In this document: piece by piece, positions 39,997 to 48,426 of the stretch
Numbering within the stretch: position 1 is the first letter of the stretch
Layout of the letters: each line of letters starts with the position of its first letter
From: Archaeoglobus sulfaticallidus PM70-1
Lineage (GTDB): Archaea; Halobacteriota; Archaeoglobi; Archaeoglobales; Archaeoglobaceae
Direction of reading: 5' to 3'
NCBI RefSeq assembly: GCF_000385565.1
Contig: NC_021169.1
Coordinates: forward strand, 868,001 to 932,000
DNA: 64,000 bases
Notes under the pieces: model-generated
The model's input: the letters and a program-made list of their open reading frames with translations, nothing else
Databases searched by the model: none
Told to the model about the DNA's origin: nothing
Program-made: the position numbers and the translations under genes

Positions 39997-41865
39997 GTGG
40001 AAAGGGTAGTGCTCGTGGGGAACCCAAATGTTGGAAAGAGTTTGATTTTTCAGCATCTAACTGGGAAGTATGCAACCGTATCAAACTATCCTGGCACCAC
40101 AGTGGATATAACCGTCGCAAAGCTCAAAGGATCGAATAAAACACTGATCGACACACCAGGAATGTATTCGCTGGTGGCGATAACTGAGGAAGAGAGGGTT
40201 GCCAAAAAAATCTTGCTTGAGGGGGCAGACATAGTCGTGCATGTGGTGGATGCGAAGAATCTGAAAAGGATGCTCCCTTTCACGATTCAGCTAATAGAGG
40301 CTGGATTTAACACGATACTCGTTTTAAACGCAATAGATGAGGCTGAAAAGCTTGGCATGGAGATAGATAGCAAGCTGCTGAGTGAGAGGCTTGGAATTCC
40401 GGTTGTAAAGACCATAGCCACACAGAAGATGGGCATTGACGAGCTTAAAAAGGCCATATTTAACTATAGGTCAGATAAAAAGGAGATCATAAAACTGAAC
40501 TCGATGGATGAGAAGCTGGAATCTATCACCAGACTCTTGGATCAGGATTATCCGATTAGCAAGAAGATGATTGCCCTACTGATTCTTCTGGGAGACAAGG
40601 ACACGCTTGAAATGGTTAGAGGTGAGAAGAACTACCAGAAGATCGTTGAGATAGCTAAAGATTCGAACTCGTACGAGATATTCAGGAAGATTCAGGAATG
40701 CTCAGATAGACTGCTCGATGGTGTTATTGCCGAGAAAGAGGTGGCAGTTGGGTGGAAAGGCAGGATCAGCGAGCTATCCCTCAACCCGATTGTATCGATA
40801 CCGATGACAGTCCTAAGCCTGTACATACTTTACCTCTTTGCGGGTGTTTTTGGGGCTCAGTTTCTGGTTGAGCTGATCGAGAGTTCCTTTGAGAGGTATA
40901 TCAACCAGCCTTTAAACATGATGCTCAACCAGTACATTCCAAATTACTGGATAAGGGAGCTTATTGGTGGAGACTACGGGATAATAACGCTCGGATTGAG
41001 GTATGCTATCGCGATAATATTTCCCATCGTAACGACATTCTTCATAGCATTCTCGGTCCTTGAAGATTCCGGCTTCCTGCCGAGAATGGCCTCTCTCCTC
41101 AACTCCACTTTCAAGAAGGTTGGTTTGAGTGGGCGAGCTGTAATTCCGCTCCTGCTCGGGCTTGGTTGTGGAACGATGGCGACCATCGTTACAAGAACGC
41201 TTGAAACCAAAAAGGAGAGGATAATTGCTACTCTGCTCTTGGCTGTTGGGATACCATGCAGTGCCCAGATGGGTGTAATGATGGGAATAGCTCCAGATTT
41301 CAGGGCACTGATGATCTGGATAACGGTTATATCTCTGACACTGATATTTACAGCAACTCTTGCTTCCAGAGCAATAGAGGGTGAAGATATCGTGTTCTTT
41401 ATGGAAATCCCACCTCTCAGGATGCCAAACTTCAGGAATATTATTTTCAAGACCGTTACAAGGCTTGAGTGGTATTTCAAGGAGGTTATGCCGATATTCA
41501 TACTCATCAGCGTTTTTATATGGATCGGAAGGATTACCGGCGTTTTTGATTTGCTTGTAAATGCTCTTGCAGTTCCATCAACCCTCATAGGCCTCCCATC
41601 TCAGGCCGGATTGATACTGCTTTACGGGTTCTTCAGGAGGGATTACGGTGCTGCAGGGCTTTACGATCTTGTTAACAAAGGCATCTTTAGCTACAATCAG
41701 GTTATAGTTGCGATGGTAACGCTAACACTGTTCGTCCCATGCATCGCACAGTTCAGCGTTATGTGTAAGGAAAGAGGTTTAAAGAGCGGGATAGGTATAT
41801 TCATAATCTCGCTGACAGTAGCGTTTGCGGTGGGCTACCTCACCAATCTTGCATTAGGGTGGTGA
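39997..41865 (+). CDS. feoB: Ferrous iron transporter FeoB
   Basis: The 622-residue protein has the N-terminal G domain: GNPNVGKS at 8-15, 'YPGTTVD' switch I, 'DTPG' G3 and 'LNAIDEAE' at G4 (a variant of NxxD). The FeoB membrane part follows with 'FSVLEDSGFLPRMASLLN' and gate motifs 'GLGCGTMATIVTR' and 'VPCIAQFSVM'. It imports Fe2+ across the membrane. GTG 39997 lies just two bases past the operator, so the mRNA is close to leaderless. The stop is one base before the next start. Confidence 0.96.
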   Translation: MERVVLVGNPNVGKSLIFQHLTGKYATVSNYPGTTVDITVAKLKGSNKTLIDTPGMYSLVAITEEERVAKKILLEGADIVVHVVDAKNLKRMLPFTIQLIEAGFNTILVLNAIDEAEKLGMEIDSKLLSERLGIPVVKTIATQKMGIDELKKAIFNYRSDKKEIIKLNSMDEKLESITRLLDQDYPISKKMIALLILLGDKDTLEMVRGEKNYQKIVEIAKDSNSYEIFRKIQECSDRLLDGVIAEKEVAVGWKGRISELSLNPIVSIPMTVLSLYILYLFAGVFGAQFLVELIESSFERYINQPLNMMLNQYIPNYWIRELIGGDYGIITLGLRYAIAIIFPIVTTFFIAFSVLEDSGFLPRMASLLNSTFKKVGLSGRAVIPLLLGLGCGTMATIVTRTLETKKERIIATLLLAVGIPCSAQMGVMMGIAPDFRALMIWITVISLTLIFTATLASRAIEGEDIVFFMEIPPLRMPNFRNIIFKTVTRLEWYFKEVMPIFILISVFIWIGRITGVFDLLVNALAVPSTLIGLPSQAGLILLYGFFRRDYGAAGLYDLVNKGIFSYNQVIVAMVTLTLFVPCIAQFSVMCKERGLKSGIGIFIISLTVAFAVGYLTNLALGW

Positions 41866-41866
41866 A

Positions 41867-42541
41867 ATGGAAGAAGCTGAGAATATAATCAAGGAAATGT
41901 GGATAAAGGATGAGAGTCTGGACATAGACTCCATTCCAGATAATGTTCGTGGGTATCTTCAGGATGAAGGGTTAATTGAGGTTAAAAATGGAAAAGCTTT
42001 CCTCACAGAAAAAGGAAAAAAGAGGGCTGAGAAAATAATAAGGCTTCACAGACTTGCTGAGAGGTTGCTGAGCGATATACTTGGAATGGAAGAGGAAGAT
42101 GTAGAGAAGTCTGCATGTAAATTCGAGCACTTCATCAGCGAAGAGGTTGAGGAGGCCATCTGCACGCTGCTGGGCCACCCCAGGTTCTGTCCGCATGGCA
42201 GTGAGATTCCAAAGGGGAAGTGCTGTGAAGTTGGCGAGAGAGAGGTTGAGAGGCTCATCTTCAAGCTGAGCGAGTTGAATGCGGGTGATGAGGGTGAGAT
42301 AAAGTATGTCGTTGGTGGAAAGGGTGTGTCCTCAAAGTTTATAGCCTTCGGCATAATGCCGGGGGAAGAAATCAAAGTGCTGAGAGTTTTTCCGACATAC
42401 ATAATTCAGATCGGCAACACACAGTTTGCCTTGGATAAAGAGCTTGCAGATTCGATATATGTGCTGAAGAAGTCTGCAAAATCCTCAAAGAACGACACTG
42501 GGCCAGGAAGAAAAAGAAGGAGGTGGGGCTGGTTCAGGTGA
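41867..42541 (+). CDS. DtxR-family metalloregulator fused to FeoA domain
   Basis: The 224-residue protein has a short N-terminal winged-helix remnant (residues 1-45), the DtxR metal-binding and dimer domain with 'HRLAERLLSDILGM', 'CKFEHFISEEVEEAI' and 'HPRFCPHG' (metal ligands C, E, H visible), and an SH3-like FeoA domain at about 140-205 ('IAFGIMPGEEIKVLR'). The tail is strongly basic (RKRRRWGWFR). It is co-transcribed with feoB and probably binds the palindrome upstream, giving iron feedback. The wHTH is about 20 residues shorter than usual, so DNA binding may depend on the basic tail or be reduced. Confidence 0.85.
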   Translation: MEEAENIIKEMWIKDESLDIDSIPDNVRGYLQDEGLIEVKNGKAFLTEKGKKRAEKIIRLHRLAERLLSDILGMEEEDVEKSACKFEHFISEEVEEAICTLLGHPRFCPHGSEIPKGKCCEVGEREVERLIFKLSELNAGDEGEIKYVVGGKGVSSKFIAFGIMPGEEIKVLRVFPTYIIQIGNTQFALDKELADSIYVLKKSAKSSKNDTGPGRKRRRWGWFR

Positions 42542-42559
42542 TTGTCCCACCTTAGAGGA

Positions 42560-42859
42560 TCATATCTCCCCAACCCTCCTCTTTAACTCCTCGATGTTTT
42601 TTATAATCGTATCGATCTCCTTTTTCAGCTTTTCAAACTCTTTTTCCGCTCCCTCTTTTATTACCGCACCGTACTGTGTGGCTTCAATTATCCCGGACTG
42701 CTCGAGAACTCTCAAAGAATACCTTATCCTGTGTTTCGGCATGTTCAGCAATTCTGATAACTTGAAAATACCAATAGGCTGGTTTTTTTGAACCTCCTGA
42801 AGAACGATGATATGTCTCAATGCGATTTCAGATTCTTGCTTAAGTTTTTTCAGCACCAT
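42560..42859 (-). CDS. Winged-helix transcriptional regulator
   Basis: The 99-residue protein has an HTH with a wing ('FKLSELLNMPKHRIRYSLRVLEQSGIIEATQYG', seen as strand-helix-helix-wing) and a C-terminal coiled coil ('EKLKKEIDTIIKNIEELKRRV'), which would dimerise it. Its promoter has TATTTAAAT followed by the palindrome TGTGCACA near 42873-42880, perhaps an autoregulatory site. It lies convergent to the FeoA-fusion gene. The target is unknown. Confidence 0.75.
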   Translation of the reverse strand: MVLKKLKQESEIALRHIIVLQEVQKNQPIGIFKLSELLNMPKHRIRYSLRVLEQSGIIEATQYGAVIKEGAEKEFEKLKKEIDTIIKNIEELKRRVGEI

Positions 42860-42880
42860 GACCTACTGTGTGCACAAAAC

Positions 42881-43195
42881 ATATTTAAATCTTGCATAAC
42901 CTCGATGTTTTTTGGAATTTCCAGAATCTCCGACAACTTCTAAAAACTTCTAAAATATAATCCAGATGTTCAAAAATATATGTGTTTTGGGTAGGAGGGT
43001 TGTGAGGATCTATGTAAAAACCGAACTACTCTTATATATCCTAAATTACACACAGTTTATTGCCCCCTGAAAGCCTATTCTCACCCATCCCCACCACCCC
43101 CCTTTCCTTCCAACTATTCTTATATCTAATTCTAAAAAAGATAAAATCAATTTTTAGATATCGCATTCCGCAATTAAACACCTGATAATCTAAAC
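42881..43195. other. Intergenic region with short tandem repeat
   Basis: No gene seen. ACTTCTAAAA is repeated in tandem at 42936-42955, and pyrimidine-rich runs occur near 43075-43110. The stretch lies between the promoter of the 42560-42859 gene and the end of the DUF365 gene. Confidence 0.4.
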
Positions 43196-43627
43196 CTATC
43201 CCCTGATATACTGCCCTCCAGCAGGTACAAAACGCTCTGGCTGAATGGGTTTGTCGTATTTCTGTATATCCTCAAGCTCAATAGCCATCCAGAGTTTCTT
43301 CCGATCTTTCTGCCCGGATCTCCATCGTTCCTGTGATTTGATGTATCCCTTTAACTCATCCTTGGTCAGGAAAATTCTATCTCCATAGATCTCAAAAAAT
43401 TTCATCGGATCTTCCTGCAGAATAATTCTCTTTATCTTTGCCTCACCAACAAACCCCGTATCCTCCTGAGACTGATAGAAGACGAACTTCATTCCTCGCC
43501 TTAGCTGCTTCCAGACTGTAGCAGGTTTTACAAAGACATCTTTGCCTTCAAAGAACCGATTCATGTATTTTTTCGGGATTGGATATGTTACACCGGTTAC
43601 ACCGGTTATTTCAGCACCCTCATCCAT
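43196..43627 (-). CDS. DUF365-family protein
   Basis: The 143-residue protein matches the archaeal DUF365 family, which has an ASCH/PUA-like fold and so may bind RNA. Visible segments are 'MKFVFYQSQEDTGFVGEAKIKRI' and 'LTKDELKGYIKSQERW'. The N-terminus has an imperfect repeat 'ITGVTGVTYPIP'. ATG 43627 follows GGTGAG. It appears to be a single gene unit. The biological role is unknown. Confidence 0.75.
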   Translation of the reverse strand: MDEGAEITGVTGVTYPIPKKYMNRFFEGKDVFVKPATVWKQLRRGMKFVFYQSQEDTGFVGEAKIKRIILQEDPMKFFEIYGDRIFLTKDELKGYIKSQERWRSGQKDRKKLWMAIELEDIQKYDKPIQPERFVPAGGQYIRG

Positions 43628-43748
43628 AAACTCACCTTTCCAACTTTTTTACCTAGTTAGAATTTTCTGATAAATTCAATTATACATCGCACCAAACTCA
43701 ACAGAAAAACTTATCCATTACAAAAACCCTCTTCACTAAGGTGATCCG

Positions 43749-44696
43749 ATGAAGGACATGAAGGAGAAGATAAACGCCCTGACGAAGCAGATTCTTTCCA
43801 GATTCGAGGGTTATGATATAGATCCCTCGGAAATCTCCAAAAGATTGAAACTGCTCATTTATGAGTTCAAGGTGCCGGAAGATGAAGCTGTGAGGACGGT
43901 TATCAACTACCTGATAAAGCAGTACGATATCTCAAGAGAGGAGATCTTTGCTCCGGAAAGTCCCATTAAGAATATCGCTGACCTGAAGAAATCGGGTGAA
44001 TGGGTCAGTCTGAAGGCTAAGGTTGTTCAGCTATGGGATTCTGATAGCCCAAATGTCTCGCAGGTTGGTCTGCTTGGAGACTCCACAGGATTGATAAAAT
44101 TCGTGATATGGAGAAAATCCAACAAGCCGAATGTTGAGGAGGGAAGAAGCTACATCTTCAAAAATGTTGTTACTGACTCCTTCAGAGATAGAATGCAGGT
44201 TAACATAAACAGGAATTCCGAGATAATCGAGATAGATGAGGATATCGAACTCCCTCCGAGAGAGATGGAGATCGTAGGTGTGCTGGTTGCGATACAGCAG
44301 AACAGCGGTTATATCAAGAGGTGCAAAACCTGCGGGAGAGTTCTGAAGAAAGGAATCTGCACAGTTCATGGGAAGGTGGAGGGCTACGATGATCTGAGGA
44401 TTAAAGGAGTAATCGACAACGGTGTGAGCTACTACGAGATAATTCTGAACGAGGAGAACATAAAGAAGCTAACAGGCATAGGTGTTGAAGAGGCGAAGAA
44501 GATTGTTGAGGAGAGCCTTGAGAGAGAAGCAGTTCTGTCAGAGCTATCCAGCAAGCTGCTCGGGAGATACTTCAGGCTTGTTGGATCAAGGGGGAACAGG
44601 TACTTCATCGTAAGAGAAGTCGAGTTCCTGAGCGTTGATGTGAAAGAGGAGGCTGAAAAGATACTCTCGATGATTGAGGATATAGAGGTGGAATAA
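43749..44696 (+). CDS. rpa: Replication protein A (single-strand DNA-binding)
   Basis: The 315-residue protein has an N-terminal helical region (1-75), one OB fold at about 80-165 ('WVSLKAKVVQLWD...GLLGDSTGLIKFVIW'), and a zinc-finger OB-like part with C197-x2-C200...C-x2-H ('CKTCGRVLKKGICTVHG'). This is the domain order of euryarchaeal RPA. It coats single-stranded DNA in replication and repair. The stop overlaps the start of its partner gene at 44696. ATG 43749 follows GGTGATCC. Confidence 0.92.
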   Translation: MKDMKEKINALTKQILSRFEGYDIDPSEISKRLKLLIYEFKVPEDEAVRTVINYLIKQYDISREEIFAPESPIKNIADLKKSGEWVSLKAKVVQLWDSDSPNVSQVGLLGDSTGLIKFVIWRKSNKPNVEEGRSYIFKNVVTDSFRDRMQVNINRNSEIIEIDEDIELPPREMEIVGVLVAIQQNSGYIKRCKTCGRVLKKGICTVHGKVEGYDDLRIKGVIDNGVSYYEIILNEENIKKLTGIGVEEAKKIVEESLEREAVLSELSSKLLGRYFRLVGSRGNRYFIVREVEFLSVDVKEEAEKILSMIEDIEVE

Positions 44697-45460
44697 TGGA
44701 TACCGCTTACAGAAGGGAGATCGCAAAAAGGGTTTTTGCGTATGAACTATCCAAAACAACCCACTCAATCACAGAGGGAGAGGGGAAGGCTCCCAAATAT
44801 GTGCTTCTCCCAACAGGGGAGAGATGCAACAGAGTTTTCATGGTTGGAGTTCTGCTTGACAAGGAGGAAGTTAGCCCTGATACGAACTTCTGGAGGTTGA
44901 GGATCAGTGATCCTACCGGTGTTATCAGTGCATTCGTTGGGAGATTCCAGACTTCTGCCATGGAAGCGATAATAGGCATAGAACCACCAGAAGTGATCTC
45001 GATAGTTGCGAAGGTTAACCTTTTCGAGGGTGAGACGAGGAAAATGCTATCCCTGAGGCCAGAATCTATAGCTGTTGTAGATATCAAGACGAGAGACTAC
45101 TTCGTGCTTGATACTGCAAAAAGAACTCTGGAAAGAATCAAGAAGATGCTTGAGGAAGAGGATGAAGATTGCAGACTGGCGAAGGAGATCTATGGCATGA
45201 ATGTCAGAGAGTACATCGATGTCGTTAAAAAGGCCGTGATCTCGATAAAAGAGGAGGCTGAAGCATACAGGGAGATTGATGAGGCAGAGAAAGATGCTGA
45301 TAAAGACAGAGAAGAAGATAGAGAGGAAGTCAGAGACGAGATGAAAGAGCCAGAAGAAGATGAATTCGAGATCGATGAGGGAATGGATGAAGATTACGAC
45401 TATTTCGAGTTCGATGAGGAGGAGTTCGATCTGAGTGATATTCTCGATGAGGAGGAGTAG
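44696..45460 (+). CDS. RPA-associated protein (COG3390)
   Basis: The 254-residue protein has an OB fold at about 35-130 ('RVFMVGVLLDKEEV', 'RLRISDPTGVISAFVGRF', 'VISIVAKVNLF'), a helical middle and an extremely acidic C-terminal tail of about 60 residues rich in Asp and Glu. It is the usual partner of euryarchaeal RPA, encoded just after it with overlapping stop and start. The acidic tail mimics DNA or recruits replication proteins; this is inference from composition. Confidence 0.9.
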   Translation: MDTAYRREIAKRVFAYELSKTTHSITEGEGKAPKYVLLPTGERCNRVFMVGVLLDKEEVSPDTNFWRLRISDPTGVISAFVGRFQTSAMEAIIGIEPPEVISIVAKVNLFEGETRKMLSLRPESIAVVDIKTRDYFVLDTAKRTLERIKKMLEEEDEDCRLAKEIYGMNVREYIDVVKKAVISIKEEAEAYREIDEAEKDADKDREEDREEVRDEMKEPEEDEFEIDEGMDEDYDYFEFDEEEFDLSDILDEEE

Positions 45461-45485
45461 AAAGGGTAAGGTCAGGAGGTAAATT

Positions 45486-46595
45486 ATGGAAGCAAAAAGG
45501 GTTTCTGAGATCTCGACATCGATGATAAGAAGGATGTTTGAGGTTGTGGAGCAGGCCAGAAAGAGCGGGAAGGAAATAATAAACCTCACGATCGGAGAGC
45601 CCGATTTCGACACTCATCTGGAGATAATAGAAAGGGCATATAAAGCAATGAAAGAGGGATATACGCACTACACATCCAATTTCGGGATAGCAGAGCTGAG
45701 AGAGGTCATAGCGGAAAGATATGGGGTTAGTGAGGAGGAAGTGATGATAACATGTGGGGCAAGCGAGGCATTGCTGAACACATCTCTCGCATTCATCGAG
45801 GAAAATTCGGAGGTTGTAATCCCAACTCCAAGCTTTCTATCCTATTTCACATATTCAAAGCTCTGCAATGCCAGAGTAAAGCCTGTCGATACATCCAGCA
45901 ACAATTTCGAGCTGAAGGCTGAAGATTTGAATGAAACTGTAAGCGATAAAACCTCTCTTGTCTTCCTGAACTACCCGAACAACCCTACTGGAGCGGTTTT
46001 GGATCAGAAAGCGATGAATGCTATTGCAGAGGTTTGTGAGGATAAGGGAATAATTCTGGTGAGCGATGAGGTTTACGATTCTATATACTACGACAAAAAG
46101 CCCGGAACTCTGGCCGGAAAGGAAAATGTTGTTGTTATAAACGCATTCTCGAAGTCGCTTGCGATGACCGGATGGAGGATTGGGTATATAATAGCCAATA
46201 AAGATCTCCTGGACTCAATTCTCAAGGTTCATCAGGTCAACGGTGTCTGCGCTCCAGCTTTTGCCCAGAAAGCCGTTTACGATGTGATAAAAGATGGGCT
46301 TGCAGAAGAAATAACAAAATCTATGGTAAGGGAGTTCAGAAAAAGAAGGGATTTCGTGTACGACAGCCTGAAAGATGTGTTCAAGGTTTCAAAGCCTGAA
46401 GGAGCATTCTATATTTTCCCGCAGGTTGAGAACCCAATGGAGTTTGCTGAAAAACTGCTTGCTGAAACAGGTGTTGCGGTAACACCCGGAAACGCCTTCG
46501 GAAGTGAAAGAAATATTAGAATCTCCTACGCTTCATCGATGGAGAATCTCGAAAAAGCTATGGAGAAAATAAGGCAGTTCGCTAAAGCATACTAG
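45486..46595 (+). CDS. Class I aminotransferase (aspartate/aromatic type)
   Basis: The 369-residue PLP enzyme has 'INLTIGEPDFDTH', 'YPNNPTGAV', the PLP lysine in 'INAFSKSLAMTGWRIGY' and the C-terminal 'RISYA' arginine that binds the substrate carboxylate. It belongs to the AspC-like fold type I subgroup. With aromatic biosynthesis in this genome it could convert aromatic keto acids or aspartate. The substrate cannot be told from sequence alone. AGGAGGT precedes the ATG. Confidence 0.93.
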   Translation: MEAKRVSEISTSMIRRMFEVVEQARKSGKEIINLTIGEPDFDTHLEIIERAYKAMKEGYTHYTSNFGIAELREVIAERYGVSEEEVMITCGASEALLNTSLAFIEENSEVVIPTPSFLSYFTYSKLCNARVKPVDTSSNNFELKAEDLNETVSDKTSLVFLNYPNNPTGAVLDQKAMNAIAEVCEDKGIILVSDEVYDSIYYDKKPGTLAGKENVVVINAFSKSLAMTGWRIGYIIANKDLLDSILKVHQVNGVCAPAFAQKAVYDVIKDGLAEEITKSMVREFRKRRDFVYDSLKDVFKVSKPEGAFYIFPQVENPMEFAEKLLAETGVAVTPGNAFGSERNIRISYASSMENLEKAMEKIRQFAKAY

Positions 46596-46800
46596 TCTCG
46601 CTCAGCATACCCTTATACCTTTTATCGAGCATCCTGTTGAGTTCATCAAAAATTTTTTTGATCCCATCAAGATCCAGACCAAGTTCAGAGGCAACATCGT
46701 TCGCCTTTCGCAAATCAAGAAGGTTTATTCCATCCTTAGATACTCTTTCATCGATGAGTTTCTTGATATACCTCACAATCCTCTCCTCATCGCTCTCCAT
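46582..46800 (-). CDS. Small helical protein, unknown
   Basis: The ATG at 46800 opens a 72-residue, highly charged helical protein ('DEERIVRYIKKLIDERV', 'FDELNRMLDKRYKGML'). It overlaps the end of the aminotransferase gene by 14 bases tail to tail. The frame extends further upstream as an antisense shadow of the ferredoxin gene, which is not used here. No family is recognised. Confidence 0.6.
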   Translation of the reverse strand: MESDEERIVRYIKKLIDERVSKDGINLLDLRKANDVASELGLDLDGIKKIFDELNRMLDKRYKGMLSETSML

Positions 46801-46840
46801 AACAGTAATTGTTTTAAAAAGATAAATATTTACTGGTCTC

Positions 46841-47008
46841 ATGCCTGCTGTGGTTGGTGATTCATGCGATGGTTGTGGAGTGTGTGTTGATGAGTGTCCC
46901 ATGGGAGCAATAGAGCTTGAAGACAAAGCTGTGGTTGATCCAGAAATCTGCACGGAGTGCGGTTCATGTATTGATGTCTGTCCGAATGAAGCAATCACTA
47001 TGGAGTAG
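46841..47008 (+). CDS. 2[4Fe-4S] ferredoxin
   Basis: The 55-residue protein has two classical cluster motifs: C9-x2-C12-x2-C15-x3-C19-P and C37-x2-C40-x2-C43-x3-C47-P. It is a low-potential electron carrier for oxidoreductases. A TATA-like AAAAGATAAATATT lies about 20 bases before the ATG, so the mRNA is nearly leaderless. Confidence 0.95.
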   Translation: MPAVVGDSCDGCGVCVDECPMGAIELEDKAVVDPEICTECGSCIDVCPNEAITME

Positions 47009-47084
47009 CAATGTAGAGCAAAGGATTTTTATTTTTGAATAATTAAGTACCTTTAAATTCTCGGTTTGTGCGAGAGGTGTATGT

Positions 47085-47720
47085 ATGGGATGGGTTGTTA
47101 AGCTGAAAAAGAGGTTCAGTTTCATACTGAAATGGTTCTTCAAGAAGGACAAGATGAAGATAGGAATATACGGGCCTCCAAATGCAGGAAAAACAACGCT
47201 CGCGAACAGGATCCTGCGAGACTGGACAGGAGACATCATGGGTTCGGCAAGCGATGTACCTCACGAAACCAGGAGGGCCAGGCTGAGAGAGGGAGTCAGG
47301 ATAGAGGTCAACGGGAAGTCGCTCAACATAGACATCGTTGATACTCCGGGACTTGCCACGAAGATAGACTTCCACGAGTTCCTGAAGTATGGTATGGATG
47401 AGGAGGAGGCTAAGAGGAGAGCTAAGGAGGCTACTGAAGGTGTGATAGAGGCCATAAAATGGCTGGATGATCTGGATGGTGTCCTGCTCGTTATGGACTC
47501 TTCAGAAGATCCTTTCACGCAGGTTAATGTCACAATAATAGGTAACATCGAAGCCAGAGGTCTGCCTTTGCTGATAGTTGCCAACAAGATTGATTTGCCG
47601 AATGCGTCTCCGGCAAGAATAAAATCCGCGTTCCCCCAGCATACAGTAGTGCCGATTTCAGCCCTTAAAGGACTGAACATAGACAACCTGTACAAGGTTA
47701 TGGCCGAGAAATTTAGCTGA
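47085..47720 (+). CDS. Era-like GTPase
   Basis: The 211-residue protein has G1 [10 protein letters not shown]3 DTPG, G4 NKID and a G5-like 'ISALKG'. The first 24 residues are basic and hydrophobic ('[17 protein letters not shown]') and could bind membrane. It begins a cluster with a DUF2073 protein and a zinc ribbon protein that is widely conserved in Euryarchaeota. The exact role is not known to me, but GTPases of this kind are usually linked to RNA or ribosome work. Confidence 0.88.
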   Translation: MGWVVKLKKRFSFILKWFFKKDKMKIGIYGPPNAGKTTLANRILRDWTGDIMGSASDVPHETRRARLREGVRIEVNGKSLNIDIVDTPGLATKIDFHEFLKYGMDEEEAKRRAKEATEGVIEAIKWLDDLDGVLLVMDSSEDPFTQVNVTIIGNIEARGLPLLIVANKIDLPNASPARIKSAFPQHTVVPISALKGLNIDNLYKVMAEKFS

Positions 47721-47737
47721 GTTGAGTGGTGATAGGT

Positions 47738-48088
47738 ATGGAGGGCGTTCCCCTGAACCTGATATCCAAGGATAAGCTCGAAAGGATGTCAACCATGGAA
47801 AAGCTCAGGATGATTCTCGATGAAGTTAAGGAAGGGAAGATAGTCGTTCTTGAATCAGGTTTATCTCCAGAAGAGGAGGCAAAGCTGATAGAGCTTACGA
47901 TGCTTGAAATAGACCACGAGAACTTTGTTGGAATCGAAGTGGAATCGTATCCCAGAAAGACCGTATCGTTTTTCCAGAAGATCTTCGGTAAGAGCGAAGG
48001 AAGGTTGACACTTATTGGACCTGCAAACAGGCTGAAAACACTTGAAAAGCATGAAGATCAGATTAAAGCCCTTGTTCAGTTCATGTAA
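47738..48088 (+). CDS. DUF2073-family protein
   Basis: From ATG 47738, behind GGTGATAGG, the product is 116 residues with the pattern of DUF2073, a euryarchaeal family that follows the Era-like GTPase ('GKIVVLESGLSPEEEAKLIELTM', 'FVGIEVESYP'). An upstream GTG at 47726 is in frame but lies in the ribosome site. Function is unknown. Its constant neighbourhood suggests a complex with the GTPase and the zinc ribbon protein. Confidence 0.8.
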   Translation: MEGVPLNLISKDKLERMSTMEKLRMILDEVKEGKIVVLESGLSPEEEAKLIELTMLEIDHENFVGIEVESYPRKTVSFFQKIFGKSEGRLTLIGPANRLKTLEKHEDQIKALVQFM

Positions 48089-48107
48089 ATACAGATAAGT
48101 GATTGAA

Positions 48108-48425
48108 ATGCCACACCAATGCACCAAGTGCGGAGAACAGTACCCGGATGGGGATACTAGAATCCTGAGTGGATGCAAGTGCGGAAACAACAAGTTCCTC
48201 TACATACCCAAGGTAAAAAAGGACTCGGAAGAGCAGATAAGGGAGATTGAGGAGCAGCTCACAGATATAGGTATAGCGAGTGTAAAGATAATCGCTCCCG
48301 GAAAGTATGAGCTGAATCTTGAAAGGCTGCTGCAGTCGGACGAGATAGTCATAGCTTTAGAAGAGGACGGCAAGTATGTGATCCATCTGCCATCCCTTCT
48401 CAAAAAGAAGGGTAGGAAAGGCTGA
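48108..48425 (+). CDS. Zinc-ribbon protein of the GTPase/DUF2073 cluster
   Basis: From ATG 48108 the product is 105 residues. The N-terminal zinc ribbon has C4-x2-C7 and C22-x-C24 ('CTKCGEQY', 'GCKCGNNKF'), followed by a helix and a beta-rich C-terminal half. It completes the three-gene cluster. A GTG at 48099 is also possible as start. Its stop is two bases from the stop of the convergent aconitase X gene. Confidence 0.82.
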   Translation: MPHQCTKCGEQYPDGDTRILSGCKCGNNKFLYIPKVKKDSEEQIREIEEQLTDIGIASVKIIAPGKYELNLERLLQSDEIVIALEEDGKYVIHLPSLLKKKGRKG

Positions 48426-48426
48426 A

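Noticed and set aside
40974-41588. Long minus-strand open frame of about 200 codons
   Set aside because: It is antisense to the conserved transmembrane part of feoB and has no family features.
42936-42955. CRISPR-like repeat
   Set aside because: Only two 10-base tandem units without spacers; no array or cas genes are present in the window.
45047-45613. Long minus-strand open frame, very hydrophobic
   Set aside because: It is the antisense of the acidic Glu/Asp tail of the RPA-associated protein, which reads as Leu/Ile/Phe-rich on the other strand.
46801-46998. N-terminal extension of the small minus-strand protein at 46582-46800
   Set aside because: That part is antisense to the ferredoxin gene; ATG 46800 is the sensible start.
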